Shown: positions 1 through 8,916, counted from the stretch's first letter. The stretch: DNA of 64,000 nucleotides from Sphingomonas hengshuiensis (GCF_000935025.1 NZ_CP010836.1:3658001-3722000), one strand, 5' to 3'. Notes: generated by a model not told the origin, from the sequence alone. Program-made: numbers and translations.

Positions 1-98
1 ATGCGCCCCAGCGCATTTCCAAACCGCCCCTAGGGAACATCACGTAGCGACCCGCCGCCCGGCCTGCGGCACGGTGCCTTGTCAGCACACAGGTTGCC

Positions 99-482
99 AT
101 GCCCGATACCAAGCCCATTCCCCGCCCGCGCGTTCTCCTGGTCGAAGACGATGACGGAGTCCGGCGATCGATCCACCTGATGCTGAACGGCAAGGGCTTC
201 GAGGTCCGGTCCTATTCGGCTGCGGCGCCGCTGCTCGCCGACCCGACGATCGATGAGGCGGCGTATCTGATCGCCGATTATCGCCTGCCCGACAGCGACG
301 GGCTGGGCGTGCTCCGCGCGCTCCAAAGGATCGGGTGGACGGGGCGCTCGGTGCTGATGACCGCCTATCCCTCGGGCACGCTGCGCGAGGCGGCGCTGGC
401 CTGCGGCTATGACGCGATCCTCGAAAAGCCCGTGCCCCAGCACCAGTTGCTCGCCGCGATCACCGGCGCCGAGAAGGAATAG
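99..482 (+). CDS. single-domain response regulator (receiver only)
   Basis: A 127-residue protein made of one CheY-like receiver domain and nothing else. The acidic pocket is visible as VEDDDG (residues 15-20), the phospho-acceptor is probably Asp60 (LIADYRLPDSDG), with Thr88 and Lys110 (EKP) as the conserved switch residues. No output domain follows, so it must act by protein-protein contact or within a phosphorelay. The next gene, an FNR-type regulator, begins three bases after its stop, so the two are almost certainly co-transcribed. The receiver is most like those of FixJ-type regulators, which in alphaproteobacteria often sit near FixK/FNR proteins. The partner histidine kinase is not in the window. 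The start at the ATG has only a weak ribosome binding site. Confidence 0.85.
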   Translation: MPDTKPIPRPRVLLVEDDDGVRRSIHLMLNGKGFEVRSYSAAAPLLADPTIDEAAYLIADYRLPDSDGLGVLRALQRIGWTGRSVLMTAYPSGTLREAALACGYDAILEKPVPQHQLLAAITGAEKE

Positions 483-485
483 GCC

Positions 486-1214
486 ATGTATCTGCAACCC
501 CTGATGCGCGAAGGCGCCGGCGTCGGCGGGAGTGTGGGGCGCGGCTGTGGCGACTGCGCCGCGCGCGAGCGGGCGATCTGCGCCGCGCTGCCCGAGCCGG
601 TGCTCGACGCGATGTACCGGATGGGGCGCACCGAGTTGCTCCGCCGCGGCGAGACGCTGATGTGGGAGAGCGACGAGGCGCTGGTGGTCGGGACAGTGCG
701 GTCGGGGCTGCTCAAGCTCACCGCATCGCTCGACGACGGGCGCGAGCAGATATTGGGGCTCGCCTTCCCCGGCGATTTCGTCGGCCGGCCCTTTTCGGCG
801 CGCGCGGGGCATTGCGTCACGGCGCTGGCCGACACGCGGCTCTGCGTGTTCCGCCGCCCCAGCTTCGACGGCTTTGCGCGCGAACATCCCGCGTTGGAGC
901 ATGCGCTGCTCGGGCGAGTGCTCGACGAGCTGGATCGCGCGCGGCGGTGGATGCTGCTGCTCGGGCGCAAGTCCGCGCCGGAGCGCGTCGCGACGCTGCT
1001 GCTCGAAATCGCCGAGCGCGGCGGTGGGGAGCCGGGCGAGCGGGTTACGCTCCCGCTGACGCGGCAGCAGATGGCGGACCTGCTGGGGCTGACGATCGAG
1101 ACGGTGAGCCGCAACATGACGCGGCTCAAGCGCAGCGGGACGATCCACCTGCCCGACACGCGCAGCTATGTGATCCTCGACGCTGCGGCACTGGCGCTTC
1201 GCTCCGGGGGCTGA
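486..1214 (+). CDS. FNR/FixK-type transcriptional regulator with putative Fe-S cluster cysteines
   Basis: A Crp/Fnr family regulator of 242 residues with an N-terminal cyclic-nucleotide-binding fold and a C-terminal helix-turn-helix (about 191-220). The recognition helix IETVSRNMTRLKRSG has the E-x2-SR pattern (Glu205, Ser208, Arg209) that in FNR reads TTGAT half-sites. Cys21, Cys24 and Cys32 (C-x2-C-x7-C) plus Cys120, which aligns with E. coli FNR Cys122, form the full set of 4Fe-4S ligands seen in FnrL/FnrN proteins, so oxygen sensing is likely. It follows a receiver-only protein by three bases and is convergent with the P450 operon. A near-match FNR box lies in front of that operon (5745-5758). 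The oxygen-sensing role is inferred from the cysteines, not shown. Confidence 0.88.
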   Translation: MYLQPLMREGAGVGGSVGRGCGDCAARERAICAALPEPVLDAMYRMGRTELLRRGETLMWESDEALVVGTVRSGLLKLTASLDDGREQILGLAFPGDFVGRPFSARAGHCVTALADTRLCVFRRPSFDGFAREHPALEHALLGRVLDELDRARRWMLLLGRKSAPERVATLLLEIAERGGGEPGERVTLPLTRQQMADLLGLTIETVSRNMTRLKRSGTIHLPDTRSYVILDAAALALRSGG

Positions 1215-1220
1215 CCCCCG

Positions 1221-2465
1221 CTAGCCGAAGCGCACCGTCAGCCGGTCGGCAAAGCCGCCGCGCTTGGTCAGGTGCCCCGCGCTGCCCGGTGCGCGGCGGA
1301 GCCCGGTCTGTTGCAGCAACGGCTTGAGCATTCGGTGCAGCGTCGCCTGGTTGATGTGCAGACCGAAGCATTGGTGCAGCCCATAGCCGAAATGGATATA
1401 GTCGCTGGGCGGGCGCCACGGATCGAAGCGGTCCGGATTGGCGACGCGGCGCGGGTCCATCATCGCCGAGGCGAAGGCGGCGAGCACCGTCGTCCCCGCC
1501 GGGATGGGGGTGGCGTGGCCAGTCCCCGCCGCCAGCGTCCAATCGACCAGCGCGGTGCGCGGCAGCCCGGGCGCGAGCGGATCGAAGCGCATCGCCTCGA
1601 ACACATAGCGCGCAAGCAGTGCGTCGTCGCCGGCACGCGCCGCCGCCTGTGCCCCGGCCAGCGCATCTGGGCGCCGCAGCAATTGCTCCATCGCCTGCGG
1701 CACCACCATCGGCGGCTGTGGCGGGCCGCCGACCATGAAGCCCATCAGCGCGGTGCGGATGCGGTTGTCGGCAAAGCCCGGCTCCCCCGCCGCCTGCATC
1801 GCCACGCAGCGCGCCAGCACGCTGTCCAGCACGCCACCGCCGCGATGCGCCTGCGCGATCAGCGCATCGATATGCGCGCGCAGGGCCGGTGCGATCACAT
1901 CGACTTCGGCGCGGAGTGCAGGATCGTTGCCGCCATCGGCGAACTGGAATTCGAACAGCCGCGTGGCCCAGACCTGGAGGTTGCCGTTCGGCGGCGGCGT
2001 CACGCCGAAATAGGCGCCGAGCACGTCGAAAGTGACGTCGCGCACCAACTGGACGACTTCGATCGATCCGCCCTCCACCGCAGCCCGCGCAACGGCGGTC
2101 GCCGCCTCCGCCTCGACCGCCGCCGCCAGCCGGGACAGGTCCTCGCGCCGGACCACGCGGCGCATCGTGGCCGTGTCGTCGCGATATTGCGGCGTGTCGC
2201 CCATGCCGAGGAAGAACGGCTCGCCGCCCATGATCACGTCGAGCTTGGGCGCATAGACCACCCCGAAGGCGGGGTCGGTCGCGAACACCTCGCGCACATC
2301 ATCGTATCGCGACGTGAGCGTCATCCCGCCGAATTTCGCGACCGGCTTCACGCGCCGCAGCACCGAGAAGAACCACGGCATCAGTGCGAACACCAGCCGC
2401 CCGAGCAGCCCCTTTATCCCGGTCGCGCCGGGCCGCAGCACCTCGTTGCTGTCAAGCACGCTCAT
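1221..2465 (-). CDS. cytochrome P450, atypical I-helix
   Basis: A 414-residue soluble P450. The heme-binding loop HFGYGLHQCFG gives the cysteine thiolate at Cys366, and the ExxR motif is Glu290-Arg293 (EAMR). The I-helix region (about 238-256, MGFMVGGPPQPPMVV) has no acid-threonine pair, which ordinary monooxygenase P450s need to activate O2. That points to peroxygenase, isomerase or hydroperoxide chemistry instead (inference). The gene is last in a three-gene operon; its ATG overlaps the stop of the DyP-type peroxidase gene as ATGA, so translation is coupled. No ferredoxin or reductase gene is next to it, which fits a peroxide-driven enzyme. The substrate is unknown. The stop lies six bases from the stop of the convergent FNR gene. 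Confidence 0.9.
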   Translation of the reverse strand: MSVLDSNEVLRPGATGIKGLLGRLVFALMPWFFSVLRRVKPVAKFGGMTLTSRYDDVREVFATDPAFGVVYAPKLDVIMGGEPFFLGMGDTPQYRDDTATMRRVVRREDLSRLAAAVEAEAATAVARAAVEGGSIEVVQLVRDVTFDVLGAYFGVTPPPNGNLQVWATRLFEFQFADGGNDPALRAEVDVIAPALRAHIDALIAQAHRGGGVLDSVLARCVAMQAAGEPGFADNRIRTALMGFMVGGPPQPPMVVPQAMEQLLRRPDALAGAQAAARAGDDALLARYVFEAMRFDPLAPGLPRTALVDWTLAAGTGHATPIPAGTTVLAAFASAMMDPRRVANPDRFDPWRPPSDYIHFGYGLHQCFGLHINQATLHRMLKPLLQQTGLRRAPGSAGHLTKRGGFADRLTVRFG

Positions 2466-4054
2466 AGCGTCTCCAGGAAGGCGAGCGCGGGCATGCTGGG
2501 CAGGAAGAAATACTCACCCCCCGCCATCTGGACGAAGGTGTCCACCCGGATGCGGCGGCGCAGCGGCTCCTCGGGAATCGTCAGCGTCCCCGCCGGGCCG
2601 AGCAGCGGATCGGTTTCGTCGGCCAGCGTCGCGAAATTGGGATTGAGCATCCAGGTCTGCTGGACGAATTCGAACTGGCGGGTGATGTCGGTGTTGAGGC
2701 ACACGAACAACAGCCCGCGATCGGCGTGGTCGTCGACCAGCGGATCGACGATCGTCGGGCCATATTTGCGCCCGCGCCGCAGGATACGGTGGTTGTTCGC
2801 GGCATCGAGCAGCGTCTGCTTGTCGGCAGGCTTGGGCGCCAGCCCGTCGCGGGGATTGCCGCGGCGGACATGGCTTCCCATCGGACAGCCAAGGCCGTGC
2901 GGATCGGTATCGTAAAAGCCGAAGTCGTTCGCCGGACCGCCATAGGGATCGGGGGGAAGCACCCCCACCGGGCAGAGCAGGTTGCCGTCGAGATCGCGCC
3001 CGATCACCCGCTCGGCGAGCCATTTCGCGTCGACATGCCCCGATCCCGCCGGATCGGCCGCCGAAATCGCCGCCGCGGACTCGCCCAGCACTTTCCAGAA
3101 CGACGTGACATATTGGCGCAGTTCGCGGACGACCATGTAGCTGCCGTCGAGCCCGAGATCGAGAAACCCCTCGCCACGCGGATGCGGGACCAGCCCGGCG
3201 GCGCGGCCCGCGGGCGTATCGGGCACCACCGGCCCCGGCGCGACTTCGTGATGGCCATTGACATGCCCCATCAGGATCTCGCCGAGCGGCACGCCGTTCC
3301 ACGGGTCCTTGGGCGCGTCCGCCCCCGCCAGCGTGACGGCGCCGGGTTCATAGGGCTCGGGCTGCGAGACGCCATCGGCAAAGCCGAAATGCTCGCGCGC
3401 GATGCCGCGCTCGTCGAGCCGCAGCTCGAGCGGCAAATGGTGGACGACCGCGACCTGATACGGCGCCAGCGCATCGCCGACGCGCTTGCACCAGCCATCG
3501 GCGGCGTCCTCGTCCTTTTCGTAGAGGAACAGCACGGCATGGACCGTCAGCGGGGTCACGATCCGCGTCTCCGTGACGGCCTCGTCCTCGGCAAAGGCGT
3601 GCGCGACGGGATCGGCGGCGGCATCGTCGAGCGGGGTGTTGCCGCTCCATTTCGGGCCGTCGGGGATGACCGTGGGCATCCAGTCCTTGCCACGGCGATC
3701 GCCCAGCCGGCGGAGGCGATCCTCCTGGAACATGCCTTCCTTGAACGGGCGGTCGAACGACGCGAGCGTGTTCGCATCCAGCCCCATCCGCCGCAGCCCC
3801 TCGCAGGTGAAGCCCAGCGCCGCGGCCTGCGGATCGCGGCCATCGGCGTCGGTGACCGGCGCGACCGCGCGCAGCGCCTTGAGCCACGCGCCGCCGCCGC
3901 CCTTCGCAACCCCCGGCCATTGGAATTCGAGGAACAGCGCGCGGCCCGTGGGCAGCGACGAAAAGCCGCTGACCACCATGCCCTGCGTCAGCTTGTCGTG
4001 CGGCGGCGCCAGCTTCCAGCTCGGCGGTCCCTTTGCGGCGGGGGCGGCGCTCAC
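2462..4054 (-). CDS. DyP-type heme peroxidase
   Basis: About 530 residues, in the size range of long DyP-type peroxidases. The family signature GXXDG is present as GFADG (224-228, catalytic Asp227). A CPMGSHVRRGNPR stretch (about 390-402) supplies the likely proximal heme histidine (His395), followed by the family-typical HRILRRG (about 422-428). I chose the GTG at 4054-4052 because it overlaps the upstream stop as GTGA and the residues before it belong to another frame. No signal peptide is seen, so it is probably cytoplasmic or membrane-associated with the partner encoded upstream. It uses H2O2 to oxidise an unknown substrate. It sits between a membrane protein and a P450 in an operon with overlaps at both ends. 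Confidence 0.9.
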   Translation of the reverse strand: MSAAPAAKGPPSWKLAPPHDKLTQGMVVSGFSSLPTGRALFLEFQWPGVAKGGGGAWLKALRAVAPVTDADGRDPQAAALGFTCEGLRRMGLDANTLASFDRPFKEGMFQEDRLRRLGDRRGKDWMPTVIPDGPKWSGNTPLDDAAADPVAHAFAEDEAVTETRIVTPLTVHAVLFLYEKDEDAADGWCKRVGDALAPYQVAVVHHLPLELRLDERGIAREHFGFADGVSQPEPYEPGAVTLAGADAPKDPWNGVPLGEILMGHVNGHHEVAPGPVVPDTPAGRAAGLVPHPRGEGFLDLGLDGSYMVVRELRQYVTSFWKVLGESAAAISAADPAGSGHVDAKWLAERVIGRDLDGNLLCPVGVLPPDPYGGPANDFGFYDTDPHGLGCPMGSHVRRGNPRDGLAPKPADKQTLLDAANNHRILRRGRKYGPTIVDPLVDDHADRGLLFVCLNTDITRQFEFVQQTWMLNPNFATLADETDPLLGPAGTLTIPEEPLRRRIRVDTFVQMAGGEYFFLPSMPALAFLETL

Positions 4055-5676
4055 AGGTCGTTGATCCACAGCGCGGCCTCCTTCTGCGTGAGACTTGGTT
4101 TGCGCAGCCCACAGGCGACGCGGAAATTGCGTTCGATCTGGTCGGCGGTCAGGTCCTTGTACGCCGAGTACCAGAAGCGGCTGACGGTCATCGAATGCCG
4201 CGCCCATTCCTTGAACTGGCGGCCATGGCTGGCCCCGTCCTTGACCAGGAAGCGCGTCGGCGGGAAGCCCACCCCGCAACTCCACGCCAGCGTCAGCCCG
4301 GCGTGCGCCTTCTCGATGAAATCGTCGAGATAGCTTTCCCAGGTCTGGTCGAAGTTCGAGAAGAACATCAGCCGGCTCTTGTTGTTGACCATCGCCCAAT
4401 GCGCGAAGTGGATCGTTCGCATCGACCCCAGATAGCCGTCGCGCGCGATGATCCGGAGCAGCAGGCCGAGCCCGAGATGCCCCGCGCGGATGATCACCGC
4501 GCGCAGCACGCCGGGCTTGATCAGCACGACCGATCCCATGTGGTTCTGCGGGATCCAATCCTCGCGCCGCGCCATTTCGCGCAGCATCCCCGGGTCGACC
4601 GGGGGCGCGTCCTGCGACGAATCGGCGCGCTCCAGCGTGCGCAGCCACAGGACGAGCCCGGCCAGCGTCACCGGCAGCCCGGCGAGCCCCCAGCCGAGCC
4701 ATTCGAGCATCGCGTGCCAAGCCGTGGTGAAGTTCCACGCCTTTACCAGCATCGCCGTGGGCGTGCAGATCGCGGCGGCGAGCGCGAGATAGGCGGCGAC
4801 GAACAGCGCGAGCGGAAGCAGCTGGCGGAAGAACAGCTTCAGGAAGCTGAACCGGGTTGGCGTCGCCGTCCCCGGAAGCGCGACGCCGATCTGTTTCAGC
4901 CGGATCGCGAAGAGGACGAACATGACGCACAGCACGCCTGTAAGCCATTGCCAGGACAGCATGAGCTTCAGGATCATGCCGGGCAGGGACAATGCAAAAA
5001 TAGCGAGCAATATGAATGCGATAAGCCGAACCCAGTCGCCGATATTCTCGGCCAGCGGGATGCGCGGCGGCGCCTTTGTATCGAGCCAGCCGAAATCGCC
5101 GACGAGCACCGCGCGCAGCCGCGAATGGACCTCGCGCGGGGGCAGCCCGCGATAGGGGCTGGGGGCGAAGCTGTCGGTGCCGTCGACTTCGCGGCGCATC
5201 GCGCCGAACAGCGCCGCCTCCGCCAGGATGCGGTCGCGCGGCATGCCGCGATTGCCGTGGTGATACACTGTCGGGCGCAGCGCCCGTGCCTCCAGATAGG
5301 GGGCGATCGGCGCGCGCGCGCCGGGGGCGGTGACGGCGTCGTAGAGCGGCCCGTCATTGTCGAGCGGTCGCTTGCAGCAGCGCAGCATGCCGCGCAGATC
5401 GTCGCCGATCGCGCTTTCGAGTTGCGCCCAGAACGGACCCTGCGGCCCATCGAAATTGGCTTCGATCACGAACAGCGGATCATAGTCGTAGCCGGGAAAG
5501 ACGCTGAGCGACAGGAAGTGCAGCGCAGGCACGCTATTGAGAAAATCGGCAAAGGCGCCGGTGCCGCCGGTAGGATCGGTGCTTCGCCGATCCCGCAACG
5601 CGTCGAGCGTTGCCGATAAATGGTCGTAACTTTCAGGCTTTACCTCAAGCGCAACCGATAAAGTGGTCTGCCGCAT
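4051..5676 (-). CDS. uncharacterised membrane protein of the DyP/P450 operon, internally duplicated
   Basis: A 541-residue protein I cannot name. It has an N-terminal soluble domain (1-160), a membrane core with about four hydrophobic segments (214-260, 283-312, 322-347), and a C-terminal soluble domain (380-541). The two soluble domains look like repeats. LHFLSLSVF...PLFVIEANFDGPQGPFWAQLE (about 52-86) parallels IHFAHWAMV...SRLMFFSNFDQTWESYLDDF (about 422-453), and both are followed by a similar helical stretch (about 126-160 and 489-525). The FFSNFD-WESYL motif is one I have seen in uncharacterised proteins. The alternating strand-helix pattern suggests a ferredoxin-like or dimeric alpha-beta barrel fold related to the DyP fold (inference). 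It is the first gene of the operon, and its stop overlaps the DyP GTG start. It could anchor the peroxidase or bind a lipid substrate. Confidence 0.8.
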   Translation of the reverse strand: MRQTTLSVALEVKPESYDHLSATLDALRDRRSTDPTGGTGAFADFLNSVPALHFLSLSVFPGYDYDPLFVIEANFDGPQGPFWAQLESAIGDDLRGMLRCCKRPLDNDGPLYDAVTAPGARAPIAPYLEARALRPTVYHHGNRGMPRDRILAEAALFGAMRREVDGTDSFAPSPYRGLPPREVHSRLRAVLVGDFGWLDTKAPPRIPLAENIGDWVRLIAFILLAIFALSLPGMILKLMLSWQWLTGVLCVMFVLFAIRLKQIGVALPGTATPTRFSFLKLFFRQLLPLALFVAAYLALAAAICTPTAMLVKAWNFTTAWHAMLEWLGWGLAGLPVTLAGLVLWLRTLERADSSQDAPPVDPGMLREMARREDWIPQNHMGSVVLIKPGVLRAVIIRAGHLGLGLLLRIIARDGYLGSMRTIHFAHWAMVNNKSRLMFFSNFDQTWESYLDDFIEKAHAGLTLAWSCGVGFPPTRFLVKDGASHGRQFKEWARHSMTVSRFWYSAYKDLTADQIERNFRVACGLRKPSLTQKEAALWINDL

Positions 5677-5744
5677 CCCCCAATTCTCCCCCCCGGAAGT
5701 CGCGAGCCCATCGCCGTCTCGATTCGAGGGACAACCTTGTCACG

Positions 5745-5758
5745 TTGATTGCGATAAT
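5745..5758. promoter_or_regulatory. possible FNR/FixK box before the membrane protein-DyP-P450 operon
   Basis: TTGAT-TGCG-ATAAT resembles the FNR consensus TTGATnnnnATCAA. The left half-site is perfect and the right half matches at three of five positions. It lies about 70 bases upstream of the first gene of the operon (start 5676, minus strand), and an FNR-type regulator is encoded at the other end of that operon. It is weak evidence on its own. Confidence 0.3.
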
Positions 5759-5837
5759 CCTAGGGGTTTTACTTAGGGTCGATCCGAAGCGGCGAAGTAT
5801 GAAGGCGGGAATGGGAGCCATCAGGCGGTCCGGGCGC

Positions 5838-5876
5838 AAAAAAAGGGGCCGCGGCGGTTTCCCGTCGCGGCCCCTT
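5838..5876 (-). terminator. Rho-independent terminator after the TonB receptor gene
   Basis: Read on the minus strand, an 11-base stem (AAGGGGCCGCG with CGCGGCCCCTT) is followed by seven T residues, about 28 bases after the stop of the TonB-dependent receptor. It is the clearest intrinsic terminator in the window. Confidence 0.85.
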
Positions 5877-5904
5877 CCTAATCTCCTGCCAGCGACTTGG
5901 CGGG

Positions 5905-8900
5905 TCAGCGCAGCTCGAACCGGACACCGGCGCGGAACGAGCGTCCGAGCAGGTCCGAATAGGTGCTGTTCGCGGCCAGCCCGGTTTCCGGAACCAGCAA
6001 CGGCCAGCGATTGAACACGTTCGTGACGTTGAAGAACAGCTGCGCCTGGGACTTTCCGCCCAATGACACCTTTTGCGTCAGGTTGAGATCGACATAGAAC
6101 AGGCCCGAGACGCTGTTGTCGTCATAGGTCTGGATCGTCGACGACGTCGTCGTTACCGGACAGCTGCTCACGCACTCGACGCCGCTGGCCGAGTATTTTC
6201 CCGCACTGACTCCGCGCCCGACCAGCGTGACAGACGTCGTGGGCGTATCGACTGTGGTCGTCATGCGGAAGATCCACTTTGGCGTGCCGCCCTGGCCGCC
6301 GTTCACGCCGACCGTATCGTAGACCGCGCTGCCGTCGCCGGGATCGCTGATGTTTTCGATGTAGCGCGTCGCGACACCGTGCAGCGTCAGGCTGGAGCCG
6401 CCCCCGAAAATCCCGTCGGTCGGCAGGCGATAGGAACTGTCGAAGTCGATGCCGCGGACCAGCTTGCGCGCGAAGTTGAACGGCTGATTGCTGATCAGGA
6501 TGCGCGACGAATTATTCGGATCCTGCGTGATGGCGTCGCAATATTTCTGCACCCCTTCCGCGCAGCGATTGATGATCGACTGCGCACTGAGCGTATCGAT
6601 CGCGTCCTCCATGTCGATGCGGAAATAATCCGCCGAGAAGTTGAAGCCGGGCAGGAACCGCGGCGAGAAGACACCGCCAATGTTCCAGCTATTCGACTTT
6701 TCAGGGCGCAAATCGGGGTTGCCCTGGTTGAGCCCCGAATAGGAAATCGTAGCGCCATAGCTGCCGCCATTCGGTCCCGAATTCGCGCCGAACGGATTGG
6801 TCAACGAATCGCTGTTCGAGGACCCGGCCTGATAGAGTTCGTTGAGGTTTGGCGCGCGAATGTCGCGCGAGCGCGTGACCCGGAACCGGATGTCCGGGAT
6901 CGGCTGCCAGGTCGCACCGAGTTTCCATGTCGTCACATAGCCCGAGGTCGAATAGTCGGTACCGCGCACCGCGCCATTGAATTCGAGACCGAATCCCAGC
7001 GGAACAACGGTTTCGAGATAGGCTTCTTTTACATTGTACTTGCCGTTGGTCGGGAGATAATTGCCCACCGACCAGGTGTTCGCGGTGCTGAGGCCACCGG
7101 TGGCGTTTTGCGTCACGACCGGCTGGAATTCCGCCGGAACATAGCCGCTGATCTTTTCCTCGCGCCATTCGCCGCCGAGCGCGACGCTGACGTCGCCGGC
7201 CCAGGTCCCGAAGGGGGTCATCGCCAGGTTGGCGCCGGCAACCCTCTGTTCCATGACCTCATCGCGATACGGATCGCCGAGAACATAGTCGATCGCGGCG
7301 CTGCTCGCGACCCCGGTGCCCAGCCGATTGAGCGCCACGCAGCTCTTATCGTCGTTCGTGGTGCTGGCATCGACATTGATGTAGCATTGGATCGACCCGG
7401 CGGCATAGCCGTTCGCATTGCCCGCCGGCGCGAACGCCGCCTTGGTGGCGTTGTTCATCTTCGCGGTATTCATGATGTTGCGCAGTTGCTCGCGCAGGTC
7501 GGCGCGGCCATATTGCGCATAGACATCCCAGTGCGCCGCGTTGCCGAACGCCTGGAACTGGCCCTCTGCGCCGACCACATAGCGCTGCACCTTGCGGCGA
7601 TTGTCGACCATGCGATTGGGCAGATCGGCCGCCGTCGTCGCGAGGGTGACCCCGGTAACGCCGGTCAGCGCGGAGGCGCCGAGCGTGTTGTACAGATAGG
7701 CGTTGCACGAAATCGGCACCGGCACCTGGGTACAGCCGGTCGCATCCAGCGAGATGCCGGTCGACAGGTTCGGGCCGGCGTTGAACAGGATGTGCTGCTT
7801 GTTGAAAGAGCCCTCCGCGAACAGCTCGATCTCCGGCGTCACCTCGAAGCTGACACGACCGAAAACGCCTTTGCGATCGTCCTGCGGATCGAGCCCGATG
7901 CGGCGCCCCGAATCGTTGACCTGCCAGTCGCCGCCCTGCGTCAGCGAGGGCGTGCCTGTCGCCGGATAGGTCAGCGAGCCGTACTGATATTGGTTAACCG
8001 ACCCGCCATAGCCGAAATATTTCCCCTTGAGGGCGTTCGCGGTGGTGCCGGTCGATGCGGTGATCAGCCCGCCCGGGGTGGAGTTCGCGGCGCCGACCTG
8101 GCGCTTGGTCGTGATGTAGCGCGGCGTGGTGCTGACCCCCGACACCCAGTTCGGGTCCTGGATACGGACATAGCCGGTCGCGTTCCAATCGCGATCGACT
8201 TCGAAAATGCCATCGCGATGGGCGATTTCGCCGCTCAGCAGGATATGGCCGCGCCCGCCCGCGAACGACTTGCCCAGCGCCGCGTTGAACGAATAATTGC
8301 CGCCATCGCCATAGGTGGTGATGCCGCTGTCCGCGCTGACCTTGAACCCTTCATATTTCTTGTCGAGGATGAAGTTCACGACGCCCGCAACCGCGTCCGA
8401 GCCATAAGCGGAGGACGCGCCGCCGGTGGACGCCTCCACCCGCTGAACCAGCGATTGGGGAATGGTGTTGATGTCGACGAGACCAGTGATCGTCGAGCCG
8501 ACCGAGCGGCGGCCATCGATCAGGATCAGCGTGCGGATTTCGCCGAGGTTGCGCAGGTTGAGCGCGTTGATGCCCGCCTGGCCGCTGCTGAGGTTCAGGC
8601 GCGAATTGGACGGGCGGGTCGAGCCCGCGAGCTGGGGAAGCTGGTTGACGAAATCGGCGATGTTGTTGCTAGGCGCGCTGTTTTGAAGGTCCTCGGCGGT
8701 AATCACGGTGAGCGGCGTCGTCGACTTGAACCCGTCGCGAACGATGCGCGATCCGGTGACGAGAATATCCTCGGACCCTTCGGCCTGCTGCGTCTGGTCC
8801 GTCGGAGCCGCGGCGGTCGTATCCTGCGCCAGGGCGACGCCAGGAAGTGCCCCCGCCAGGAGGGCGAGCGCCGTCCCCGAAACAAGAAGAGTCTTAAGCG

Positions 8901-8916
8901 ACTTTGTACCGGCCAT
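5905..8916 (-). CDS. TonB-dependent outer membrane receptor 1
   Basis: A 1003-residue TonB-dependent receptor. It has an N-terminal signal peptide (MAGTKSLKTLLVSGTALALL, cleavage near VALAQ) and a plug domain that begins after DILVTGSRIVRDGF and holds the NLRNLGEIRTLILIDGRR segment. A C-terminal 22-strand barrel contains the NP-rich SGLNQGNPDLRPEKSNSW block typical of the family. Such receptors pull peptides, glycans or iron complexes through the outer membrane using TonB energy. The ligand is not readable from sequence, but the neighbours suggest peptides or muropeptides. Its promoter region matches that of receptor 2 over 70 bases and shares a CATAG-N16-CATAG arrangement with the dgcN operon. 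A strong terminator follows. Confidence 0.93.
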   Translation of the reverse strand: MAGTKSLKTLLVSGTALALLAGALPGVALAQDTTAAAPTDQTQQAEGSEDILVTGSRIVRDGFKSTTPLTVITAEDLQNSAPSNNIADFVNQLPQLAGSTRPSNSRLNLSSGQAGINALNLRNLGEIRTLILIDGRRSVGSTITGLVDINTIPQSLVQRVEASTGGASSAYGSDAVAGVVNFILDKKYEGFKVSADSGITTYGDGGNYSFNAALGKSFAGGRGHILLSGEIAHRDGIFEVDRDWNATGYVRIQDPNWVSGVSTTPRYITTKRQVGAANSTPGGLITASTGTTANALKGKYFGYGGSVNQYQYGSLTYPATGTPSLTQGGDWQVNDSGRRIGLDPQDDRKGVFGRVSFEVTPEIELFAEGSFNKQHILFNAGPNLSTGISLDATGCTQVPVPISCNAYLYNTLGASALTGVTGVTLATTAADLPNRMVDNRRKVQRYVVGAEGQFQAFGNAAHWDVYAQYGRADLREQLRNIMNTAKMNNATKAAFAPAGNANGYAAGSIQCYINVDASTTNDDKSCVALNRLGTGVASSAAIDYVLGDPYRDEVMEQRVAGANLAMTPFGTWAGDVSVALGGEWREEKISGYVPAEFQPVVTQNATGGLSTANTWSVGNYLPTNGKYNVKEAYLETVVPLGFGLEFNGAVRGTDYSTSGYVTTWKLGATWQPIPDIRFRVTRSRDIRAPNLNELYQAGSSNSDSLTNPFGANSGPNGGSYGATISYSGLNQGNPDLRPEKSNSWNIGGVFSPRFLPGFNFSADYFRIDMEDAIDTLSAQSIINRCAEGVQKYCDAITQDPNNSSRILISNQPFNFARKLVRGIDFDSSYRLPTDGIFGGGSSLTLHGVATRYIENISDPGDGSAVYDTVGVNGGQGGTPKWIFRMTTTVDTPTTSVTLVGRGVSAGKYSASGVECVSSCPVTTTSSTIQTYDDNSVSGLFYVDLNLTQKVSLGGKSQAQLFFNVTNVFNRWPLLVPETGLAANSTYSDLLGRSFRAGVRFELR

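Noticed and set aside
1..98. Possible gene fragment at the left edge
   Set aside because: Short open frames there show no motif; it looks like the upstream region of the receiver gene.
4055..4948. Upstream extension of the DyP peroxidase frame
   Set aside because: The extra residues overlap the membrane protein gene in another frame and are arginine-rich; the GTG at 4054 with GTGA coupling gives a normal-length peroxidase.
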